64,000 nt of DNA from an uncultured Isosphaeraceae bacterium (GTDB lineage Bacteria; Planctomycetota; Planctomycetia; Isosphaerales; Isosphaeraceae): assembly GCA_945957605.1 (NCBI GenBank), contig CAMFLR010000014.1, positions 62,001-126,000 on the forward strand, in the 5' to 3' direction. A program made the translations under genes and the position numbers. Shown here one piece after another: positions 57,499-64,000 of this stretch (its first letter is position 1; each line of letters opens with the position of its first letter). The notes beneath the pieces are model-generated. The model did no database searches. It was not told the DNA's origin and saw only the letters and a list, made by a program, of their open reading frames with translations.

Positions 57499-58929
57499 AT
57501 GATTCCGCATCGCGAATGGACGACCAGCCGGCGCGATTTTCTGGAGCGCGCGGGGCTCGGTTTCGGCGGCCTCGCTCTCGCCACCTTGCTTGCCGAGGAA
57601 GAAGCTCGCGCCGAATCGCCGAAGATCGATCCGCTTCATCCCGTCGCCCCTCGCCCCAGCCACTTTGGCGCCAAGGCCGATTCGGTCATCTTCCTGTTCA
57701 TGGAAGGCGGCCCGAGCCACATCGACCTGTTCGACCCCAAGCCCGAACTCGAAAAATACGCCGGCAAGCCGCTCCCCGCGTCGTTCGGCAAGGTCTTCAC
57801 GCCGATGGGCGTCGGCGGCAATAACCTCCTGCCGACCCGCCACAAATTCAAGCAACACGGCCAGGCGGGCACTTGGGTCTCCGATTGGTATCCCGAAGTC
57901 GCAACGGTCGTCGACGATATCGCACTCGTACGCTCCTGGTGGGCCGACGGTGTCAATCACGTCGGCAGCGTCTGCCAGATGAACACCGGCAGCATTCTCG
58001 CAGGCCGGCCCAGCCTGGGAGCGTGGGTGACTTACGGCCTGGGAACCGCGAACCAGAATCTCCCCGCATTCGTGGTGATGAACGATGCGGCCGAACCGGT
58101 CGGCGGTCCGCGGAATTGGGGCAACGCCTGGCTGCCAGCGACGTTTCAGGGTACTCCCTTCCGCAAAGACGGCGCCCCGATCCTGTACTTGAACCCACCG
58201 AAGGGAATCAGCGACGAGCAGCAACGCGCCAAGCTCGATTTGATCAATAGCCTCGATAGTCATCACGCCCGCAGTCGCAGCGACGACACTCGACTTTCGG
58301 CCCGACTTGCCGCTTACGAACTGGCCTATCGGATGCAAGCCGAGGCGCCGGGGGCCGTCGATCTCTCGCAGGAATCGGCCGAAACAAAGACGCTTTACGG
58401 CCTCGACGACGAGCGTTGCAAGGATTACGGCGCGATGTGCTTGCGGGCTCGAAGGCTCGTCGAGCGCGGTGTGCGATTTGTCCAACTCTACTGCGGATCA
58501 GGCAGTCAGTGGGACGCACACAGCAACCTCGAAGGCAATCATTCAAAGCTTTGCGCACGTAGCGACAAGCCGGTCGCCGGGCTCATCAAGGACCTCAAGC
58601 GCAGAGGGTTGCTCGAACGCACGCTCGTGGTTTGGGGAGGCGAATTCGGCCGTACGCCCATGACCGAAGGGAAAGACGGACGCGACCACAACCCCTACGG
58701 TTTCAGCATGTTCATGGCGGGTGGCGGCGTGAAGCCGGGCATTACCTACGGCACGACCGACGAGTTCGGCCTTTACGCAGTGGAAAACAAGGTGCACGTG
58801 CACGACCTGCACGCGACGATTCTGCACCTGCTCGGCCTCGACCACAAACGCTTGACGTTCCTGCGTGATGGCCGCGAAGAACGGCTGACCGTGAACGCAG
58901 GCAATGTGATCAAACCTATTTTGATTTAA
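57499..58929 (+). CDS. DUF1501 domain protein, Tat-exported
   Basis: A 476-residue DUF1501 protein of the larger branch. The ATG at 57499 (MIPHREWTTSRRDFLERAGL) is preceded by GAGGGCGAAGGA and opens a twin-arginine leader ending EARAESP. Core motifs: VIFLFMEGGPSHIDLFDPKP, VDDIALVRSWWADGVNHVGS, ERGVRFVQLYCGSGSQWDAH, and GGEFGRTPMTEGKDGRDHNP with NPYGFSMFMAGGGVKPGITY. The end (LHATILHLLGLDHKRLTF, then RLTVNAGNVIKPIL) is complete. It is the usual partner of the DUF1549/1553 protein at 54063, with which it is likely to act outside the cytoplasm. Confidence 0.96.
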   Translation: MIPHREWTTSRRDFLERAGLGFGGLALATLLAEEEARAESPKIDPLHPVAPRPSHFGAKADSVIFLFMEGGPSHIDLFDPKPELEKYAGKPLPASFGKVFTPMGVGGNNLLPTRHKFKQHGQAGTWVSDWYPEVATVVDDIALVRSWWADGVNHVGSVCQMNTGSILAGRPSLGAWVTYGLGTANQNLPAFVVMNDAAEPVGGPRNWGNAWLPATFQGTPFRKDGAPILYLNPPKGISDEQQRAKLDLINSLDSHHARSRSDDTRLSARLAAYELAYRMQAEAPGAVDLSQESAETKTLYGLDDERCKDYGAMCLRARRLVERGVRFVQLYCGSGSQWDAHSNLEGNHSKLCARSDKPVAGLIKDLKRRGLLERTLVVWGGEFGRTPMTEGKDGRDHNPYGFSMFMAGGGVKPGITYGTTDEFGLYAVENKVHVHDLHATILHLLGLDHKRLTFLRDGREERLTVNAGNVIKPILI

Positions 58930-58940
58930 TCACATAAAAT

Positions 58941-58985
58941 AAAAAGAGCGTCTTCGCGAGCCGGGCGGCCACGCGAAAACGCTCT
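58941..58985 (-). terminator. Rho-independent terminator (minus strand)
   Basis: On the minus strand AGAGCGTTTTCGCG pairs with CGCGAAGACGCTCT (one wobble or mismatch) and runs into TTTTTATTTTA. It ends the transcript of the gene at 59014 and may also stop the plus-strand DUF1501 transcript. Confidence 0.85.
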
Positions 58986-59013
58986 CTGATCGATTTGCAC
59001 AAGCCGTTCGGGT

Positions 59014-59469
59014 TTAGCGAACTCGCTTGGTCGTGTCTTCTTTTGCCGCGAGCGAGGGAGAGCGGAGCCAGCATTCGAAGAGCTGGTACGGGATCTCCTT
59101 GCTGCCGGGCTTGGCCGTCGTGAGCACGAAACCACGCTTGAATTTCTTCTCGGGCTGGCCGGGCTCTTTGACGGTGATCTCGAACATGCAGTCGCCGTCG
59201 GCACTCGTCGACTTGACGAGGATGTCCCGGAAATCTTCCTGCCCGCGTGAGGTGAGCTTCTTGGAGATTGGCTTGAAATCGCAGGCGGGGTGGCCTGGTT
59301 TGATTTCGACCTGGCAACCTTCATTGCCGAGACCGGTCACCCGAAGGGCGAGCAACACCTTGTTGACCACGGCGGGTTTTTGCGCGACGGCGTCCCGGTT
59401 TCCGCCAAAAGAAGCGAGAACGGTCGCGAGCGCGAGCGTGAAAGCGGCCATCCTTGACCTGCCTTGCAT
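59014..59469 (-). CDS. Small secreted protein of unknown function
   Basis: A 151-residue exported protein. Signal peptide: MAAFTLALATVLASFGGNRD or starting six residues earlier, with cleavage near AVAQ. The mature part is beta-rich (NKVLLALRVTGLGNEGCQVE, MFEITVKEPGQPEKKFKRGF, IPYQLFECWLRSP). Four cysteines (CQVEIKPGHPAC, DGDC, FEC) may form two disulfides. I do not recognise a family. Monocistronic: a terminator follows, and the 213-nt region upstream (59470-59682) holds no feature that I can name. Confidence 0.82.
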   Translation of the reverse strand: MQGRSRMAAFTLALATVLASFGGNRDAVAQKPAVVNKVLLALRVTGLGNEGCQVEIKPGHPACDFKPISKKLTSRGQEDFRDILVKSTSADGDCMFEITVKEPGQPEKKFKRGFVLTTAKPGSKEIPYQLFECWLRSPSLAAKEDTTKRVR

Positions 59470-59682
59470 GCGGTCCGGCTCCTTGGTTTGAGTCGGTCAA
59501 ATCGGATTGATGTATGAGCAAGTGCGCGAGCGGAGGCTCCATCCTTGAAGCTTGTTCGTGCGGCCTTGCCCTACCCGTTCGGCCGGAAGACTACTCCGGA
59601 CCCGAAAATCGGACAACCCCAAAACATTGCAGTGGAGTCGGTCCGTGAGCCGATAAGGATCAATTGCGCTACCGAACTCGCA

Positions 59683-60420
59683 CTACATCGTTCGCCCGCC
59701 GTCGGCGATGAGCACCTGGCCCGTCATCAACGTTGTCTCGTCAGCGAGAAAAACCGTGACGGCCGCAATGTCTTCGGCTGTCGCTGGACGCTTGAGTGGC
59801 GTCGACTGCATTGCTTGCGCGACCATATCTTGATGATCGGCCAACCAGCGCGTTTGCACTGGGCCAGGCGCGACGGCGTTCACTCGCACGTCGGGAGCGA
59901 AGGCACGCGCGAGGCTCTTTGTCAGGGTGATCACCGCCCCTTTGCTTGCAGCATAAGCAATTGATGAGCCTGAGCCGGCGACGCCCGCGACCGATGCAAT
60001 GTTCACGATATTCCCGCGCCTCGATTTGAGGTGCGGCATCGCAGCGCGACAGGCCCAGAACGTCCCCTTCAGATTGACGTTGAAGATGTCGTCCCACACC
60101 TGATCGGTCAGGCTGTCGAGATCGTTGTGCGGGATGAAATAAGTCGTCGCCGCATTGTTCACGAGAACGTCGAGCCCGCCGAGTTCGGAGACGGTCCGAT
60201 CGACCATCGCACGAACGGCTGAGTCGACGGCGACGTTCGCTTCCTGCACGATCACAGCGGCTCCGCGACTGCGCACGCCGTCGGCAGTTTCCTCGGCCTC
60301 GGCCTTCGATCGCGAATAATTGACGGCGATGTCATAGCCGCGTTCGGCCATTGACCAGGCGACGGCGCGGCCAATGCCAGTGGCGGAACCGGTCACGAGT
60401 GCCACACGACGAGTGCTCAT
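59683..60420 (-). CDS. SDR family oxidoreductase
   Basis: A 245-residue classical short-chain dehydrogenase/reductase. The ATG at 60420 gives STRRVALVTGSATGIGRAVA with the TGxxxGIG cofactor loop; an in-frame upstream codon at 60459 adds 13 residues without merit. NNAATTYF (structural motif), the catalytic Ser in NIVNIASVAG, Tyr and Lys in AYAASKGAVITLTKS, and PG in NAVAPGPVQTRW are all present. A basic residue after the first strand and NYSRSKAEAEETAD suggest NADP(H) preference. Substrate not predictable; FabG-like. Confidence 0.95.
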   Translation of the reverse strand: MSTRRVALVTGSATGIGRAVAWSMAERGYDIAVNYSRSKAEAEETADGVRSRGAAVIVQEANVAVDSAVRAMVDRTVSELGGLDVLVNNAATTYFIPHNDLDSLTDQVWDDIFNVNLKGTFWACRAAMPHLKSRRGNIVNIASVAGVAGSGSSIAYAASKGAVITLTKSLARAFAPDVRVNAVAPGPVQTRWLADHQDMVAQAMQSTPLKRPATAEDIAAVTVFLADETTLMTGQVLIADGGRTM

Positions 60421-60500
60421 GAAACCGGCCGCTCCATCAAAAGAAAAACCGCCGCGCATCGAGTGGGATTCTCGGCACGCGGCGGTTGAAAATTCGAAGC

Positions 60501-62222
60501 TTAGCGAGGCTTGACGACTGCCGGAGGGATGAGTGCCGTCTTGGCACCGCGGCCGCTCGCCTGATTCGCCTTGGCGATGTTACCGACGACCTGATCGACC
60601 GACGGGCTCATCCACGACATCAGGCTGTTGGGATAGACGCCCAGCAGTACCGTGAAGAGGCAGAGCGGAGCGGCGATGACGATCTCACGGAAGGTGAGGT
60701 CGGGCAGCCCCTTCCAATCTTCCTTCTTGCCGAGGAAGACGCGCTGGACCGTCCAAAGGATGTAGCCAGCAGTGAGAATGACCGCGGCGGCTGCGAGCAC
60801 GGCGAGCGTGATGTCGTAGTTGAAGATCGCCAGGATCGCCATCACTTCGGCCCAGAAACCGCAGAGACCAGGCAGGCCCATCGAGCCGAAGAAGATCAGG
60901 ATCGAAACCGCGCCATAGACCGGCATGATGTTCATCAAGCCGCCGAGCTTGTTCAGGTCGCGAGTGTGGGCCCGTTCGTAGATCACACCGACCAGGAAGA
61001 ACATGCCGGTCGAGGTGATACCGTGGGCGATCATCATGAACATCGCACCGTTCACGCCATAGCCGTAATAGCGCGGGTCGGGCGTGAAGTTCATCGCGGC
61101 CATGCCGAGCGTGACGTAACCCATGTGGCTGACCGAGCTGTACGCGACCAGCTTCTTGAAGTCGGTCTGCGCCATGGCGGCGAGAGCACCGTAGAGGATA
61201 CTCACCACGCCAAGAGCGGCGGCGGCGTATGCCCACTCAGACGCGCCAACGGGAGCCAGCGGCCAGGCGAGACGAATGAGGCCGTAACCACCGATCTTCA
61301 GCAACACACCGGCCAGGATCATCGAGATCGGCGTGGGTGCCTGCACGTGCGCGTCGGGCAACCATGTGTGGAAGGGGAACGACGGCAGCTTGACGCAGAA
61401 GCCGATGAAGAATAGCAGGAAGACCCACTGCTGGATCTGGCTACCGTAGTAATTGGTTTCGGCGGCGGCCTGAGCGATGGCTGGGACGTCGAACGTGTGG
61501 GCTGTGAACGCCTTCGCTCCAGCAATGGCGAGCGTCGGCTCACCCGGCCAGAAGTAGAGGGCGAGGATGGCGACGAGGATGAACACCGAGCCGAAGAGCG
61601 TGTAGAGCAGGAACTTGATGGCCGCGTATTCCCGGTTATCGCCACCCCAGATGGCGATGAGGAAGTACATCGGCAGAAGCATCACTTCAAAGAATACGTA
61701 GAAGAGAATCAGGTCGAGCGCCATGAAGACGCCCATCATGCAGGCGAGCAGCAGCAAGAACAGGCTGAAAAAGCCACGAACGTGCTTCTCGATCGAGAAC
61801 GACGCCAGCGCGGCGAGCACGCTGACGAACCCGGTGAGGAGCACCAGGCTGAGGCTGATGCCGTCGACACCGAGGTAGTACTGAATGTTGAACGAAGGAA
61901 TCCACGGCTTGCGGACGAGGAGGTCGCCCTTGCCGCTCGGCCTGCCAACAACCTCTTCGACAACGTGCGTGGCAGAAGTGCTGTTGTTATCAAGACGCTC
62001 CACTGCGTTGTTCTTGGCGCGTTCCTGCAGGCTCGCCTGTGCGAGCGAGCCTTCGGCAGTGTAAGCACGATAGGCGAGAAGCGAGAGCACGAGCGTCACC
62101 AGCGTGACCCCGAGCGAAAAGCCCCGAACCAAGGCCACGGCGTTCTTCGGAATGAGCAGCACGATCACGGCCCCAACCAGGGGCACGAACCAGAGCAGGC
62201 TCAACAACAGGTCGTCGCTCAT
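60501..62222 (-). CDS. nuoM: NADH-quinone oxidoreductase subunit M
   Basis: Membrane proton-pumping subunit of respiratory complex I. The 573-residue sequence has about 14 hydrophobic helices. The antiporter-like core shows DLILFYVFFEVMLLPMYFLI (conserved Glu of helix 5), IKFLLYTLFGSVFILVAILA, GFCVKLPSFPFHTWLPDAH (conserved Lys), TPISMILAGVLLKIGGYGLI and AQTDFKKLVAYSSVSHMGYV (Lys). A polar insertion (residues about 60-95, NNSTSATHVVEEVVGRPSGK) follows helix 2 and is longer than in E. coli. The ATG has AAGGAAG upstream. It follows nuoL by 104 nt, the usual L-M order. Confidence 0.97.
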   Translation of the reverse strand: MSDDLLLSLLWFVPLVGAVIVLLIPKNAVALVRGFSLGVTLVTLVLSLLAYRAYTAEGSLAQASLQERAKNNAVERLDNNSTSATHVVEEVVGRPSGKGDLLVRKPWIPSFNIQYYLGVDGISLSLVLLTGFVSVLAALASFSIEKHVRGFFSLFLLLLACMMGVFMALDLILFYVFFEVMLLPMYFLIAIWGGDNREYAAIKFLLYTLFGSVFILVAILALYFWPGEPTLAIAGAKAFTAHTFDVPAIAQAAAETNYYGSQIQQWVFLLFFIGFCVKLPSFPFHTWLPDAHVQAPTPISMILAGVLLKIGGYGLIRLAWPLAPVGASEWAYAAAALGVVSILYGALAAMAQTDFKKLVAYSSVSHMGYVTLGMAAMNFTPDPRYYGYGVNGAMFMMIAHGITSTGMFFLVGVIYERAHTRDLNKLGGLMNIMPVYGAVSILIFFGSMGLPGLCGFWAEVMAILAIFNYDITLAVLAAAAVILTAGYILWTVQRVFLGKKEDWKGLPDLTFREIVIAAPLCLFTVLLGVYPNSLMSWMSPSVDQVVGNIAKANQASGRGAKTALIPPAVVKPR

Positions 62223-62326
62223 GACGCTTCCTTCTCAACGATCGGCTGAATTTGACTCGCTTCGTGTACCGCGGGAAGGCCTTCCCCACACGACTTTGCT
62301 AACCGACGACCGGCCAGGGCCGGCAA

Positions 62327-64000
62327 TTATTTCATGACCCAGGCGAACACGCCCGCGAACAGACCGACAACCGCAACGGCCAGGAACATCAGGTAGTTCC
62401 GCAGCTTGCCGGTCTGAAGGCTTCGGCCGGCGTTGCCCGTCTTGTAGACGACGTCCGCGATACCGTTGACCATGCCGTCGACAAACCGGAAATCGAACTT
62501 GCCGCTGATCCGGCTGACGCGTTCCGTAAGCCAGGCCGAGCCATTGACGATGCCATCGACCGCGACCTTGTCGAAGCCGCTGATCCAACGCGCCAGTTTG
62601 AGCGTGGGCTGGATGAGCACGGCGTTGTAAAGCTCGTCGAAGTACCACTTGTGCTTCAGGAAGTGATAGATCGGCGCGAACCGAATCGCCGCCTTCTTCG
62701 CGTCGAACTTCCGCAAGGCCGGCCAGGGACCATAGTAGAGAATACCGAGGCCGATGCCGACCGTTGCAATGATCAGCGAGGCGATCAGTGCCAATCCGTG
62801 CGAATTTCCGGGATCAGCAACAGCAATCGGCTGACCGTAAGAAATCAACTGCTCGAGGATCGGATGGAAGCCCGGGATCGGCAGGATCGTCAGCGGATAG
62901 CCGATAATGATCGTCGGCACTGCGAGGATCAGCAGCGGAAGGAGCATGAACGGCCCGCTCTCGTGTGCGTGCTTCGCCGGATGCGGGTCGTGATGGTGAT
63001 CGTGTCCACCGTGTGATCCATGAGCTGCGTGGGCCGCGCCGTGATCGTCGTGACCGTGAGCATCGTGGGCAGCATGTGCGTGATCGTGGCCATGGCCGTG
63101 ATCGCCGTGCGCCGCACGAGCAGCGGCCGCCTCTGCCGCTTCTTCAGCTTCACGAGCGATACGCTCTTGTTCCTGTTGCTCGAGATACCCTTCCGGATAG
63201 CCGCGCGACTCGCCCGAGAACACCAGGAACCACATGCGGAACATGTAGAACGCAGTGATCGCCGCACCGACGGCTGGCAGCACGAACAGTAAGATATGTT
63301 CAAGCCGGCCTTCCTCGAACACCATGTGAATCGAGGCGGCCAGAATCGCATCCTTCGAGTAGAAACCGCTGAAGAGCGGTACGCCCGAGATCGCCAGCGT
63401 CGCCGCGAGCATGGTCAGGGCCGTCCACTTCATCTTCTTCTGAAGTCCGCCAAGGAACGGCATTTCATAGGTGTGTACAGCGTGATACACGCTACCCGCA
63501 CCAAGGAAGAGCAGCGCCTTGAAGAACGCGTGTGTGAGCAGGTGGAACAGGCCGGCCGACCGGCCGCCGACGCCCAGGCCCAGCATCATGAACCCGAGCT
63601 GGCTGACCGTCGAATAAGCGAGCACTTTCTTGTAGTCGGTCTGCACGACGGCGATCGTCGCCGCGATAAAGAGCGTGATCCCGCCGGTATACGCGATATA
63701 CAGCAGCGCAGGCTCGGTGAAGAGTGGGAAGAATCTTCCGACAAGATAGACACCAGCCGCGACCATTGTTGCCGCGTGCACCATTGCGGAAACCGGCGTA
63801 GGACCGGCCATTGCGTCCGGCAACCAGACGTGCAGCGGGAACTGGGCCGATTTGCCGACGCAGCCGGCGAAGACTCCCAGGCCGGCGACCGTAAGCATCC
63901 ACATCGGGATTGTGTGCGGCATGCCGGTGACAGGATCGAGGTGCGTTTCGCCCGTTTCCTGGTTTTTCAGGATCACCGAATCGCCCGATTCGCCCGTGAT
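62327..64000 (-). CDS. nuoL: NADH-quinone oxidoreductase subunit L, 5' end missing at the window edge
   Basis: The C-terminal 557 codons of the largest membrane subunit of complex I; the frame stays open to the right edge, so the N-terminal helices lie outside. Visible motifs: CVGKSAQFPLHVWLPDAMAG (Lys and channel residues), TPVSAMVHAATMVAAGVYLV, VVQTDYKKVLAYSTVSQLGF (Lys) and THAFFKALLFLGAGSVYHAV. Between GESRGYPEGYLEQQ and GPFMLLPLLILAVPTI is an insertion with a Glu/Ala helix and a 49-residue His-rich run (20 His) encoded at about 62963-63109. The C-terminal segments include the long lateral-helix region and end in VVGLFAGVFAWVMK. Confidence 0.96.
   Translation of the reverse strand: MTGESGDSVILKNQETGETHLDPVTGMPHTIPMWMLTVAGLGVFAGCVGKSAQFPLHVWLPDAMAGPTPVSAMVHAATMVAAGVYLVGRFFPLFTEPALLYIAYTGGITLFIAATIAVVQTDYKKVLAYSTVSQLGFMMLGLGVGGRSAGLFHLLTHAFFKALLFLGAGSVYHAVHTYEMPFLGGLQKKMKWTALTMLAATLAISGVPLFSGFYSKDAILAASIHMVFEEGRLEHILLFVLPAVGAAITAFYMFRMWFLVFSGESRGYPEGYLEQQEQERIAREAEEAAEAAAARAAHGDHGHGHDHAHAAHDAHGHDDHGAAHAAHGSHGGHDHHHDPHPAKHAHESGPFMLLPLLILAVPTIIIGYPLTILPIPGFHPILEQLISYGQPIAVADPGNSHGLALIASLIIATVGIGLGILYYGPWPALRKFDAKKAAIRFAPIYHFLKHKWYFDELYNAVLIQPTLKLARWISGFDKVAVDGIVNGSAWLTERVSRISGKFDFRFVDGMVNGIADVVYKTGNAGRSLQTGKLRNYLMFLAVAVVGLFAGVFAWVMK

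Noticed and set aside
1-64000. CRISPR arrays, tRNA or rRNA genes, prophage or integrase genes
   Set aside because: None of the expected repeats, cloverleaf-type sequences or protein families was found on reading both strands.

Overview
The window looks like chromosomal DNA of a planctomycete (phylum Planctomycetota, class Planctomycetia; genus not determined). The evidence is the mix of families: three DUF1559 pseudopilin-like proteins with the [13 protein letters not shown] leader and ADSY tail, two Tat-exported DUF1501 proteins, one DUF1549/DUF1553 protein, a Tat-exported Gfo/Idh/MocA oxidoreductase, large Ser/Thr kinases with a conserved N-terminal module, PEP-CTERM proteins, and small secreted proteins starting with an 'LExLEGKxLLST'-like motif. 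Coding density is high and GC-rich codons dominate. I saw no tRNA, rRNA, CRISPR array, transposase or prophage.

Layout. 0-3.2 kb (minus): translation operon infC-rpmI-rplT-pheS plus the start of a small unknown gene, with a good promoter and an apparent ATC start codon for infC. 3.3-12.8 kb: lipoprotein and secreted proteins, an HTTM membrane protein with an overlapping partner, an oxidoreductase, a DUF4239 protein, two methyltransferases and a PEP-CTERM protein. 13-18.9 kb: ispG (isoprenoid precursors), two unknown genes, a 970-codon kinase with a TPR-like C-terminal region, and a VOC protein. 19-25 kb: two DUF1559 proteins, a small lipoprotein, a DUF1501 protein, a squalene-cyclase-repeat protein with a CxxCH motif, and a macro-domain protein. 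25-35 kb: thrS with an unusual insertion, two PEP-CTERM proteins, a dihaem cytochrome, an M19 dipeptidase and a prolyl oligopeptidase. 35-41 kb: three related small surface proteins, a pair of membrane-anchored unknowns, and an ArsR-SRPBCC regulator pair flanked by two nested inverted-repeat elements, then a DUF899 protein with an overlapping membrane gene and a 39-residue zinc-ribbon gene. 41-47.4 kb: ferredoxin, glycogen phosphorylase, a second kinase, and a Phd/YefM-like gene followed by a tandemly duplicated unknown gene. 47.5-51.2 kb: dnaE. 51-59 kb: two small lipoproteins and a DUF1559 protein, then DUF1549/1553 - zinc-ribbon - DUF1501. 59-64 kb (minus): secreted protein, SDR oxidoreductase, nuoM and the 3' part of nuoL with a His-rich insertion.

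The best candidates for something undescribed are: (i) the Phd/YefM-like gene with a palindrome over its predicted promoter and a 590-bp tandem duplication of the gene behind it; (ii) a compact three-way-junction RNA upstream of a PEP-CTERM gene; (iii) a 39-residue four-cysteine protein with a GTG start; (iv) the two cruciform-forming repeats around the ArsR-SRPBCC pair. Starts were chosen from ribosome-binding sites and family N-termini. No database search was run, so family names rest on motif recognition.
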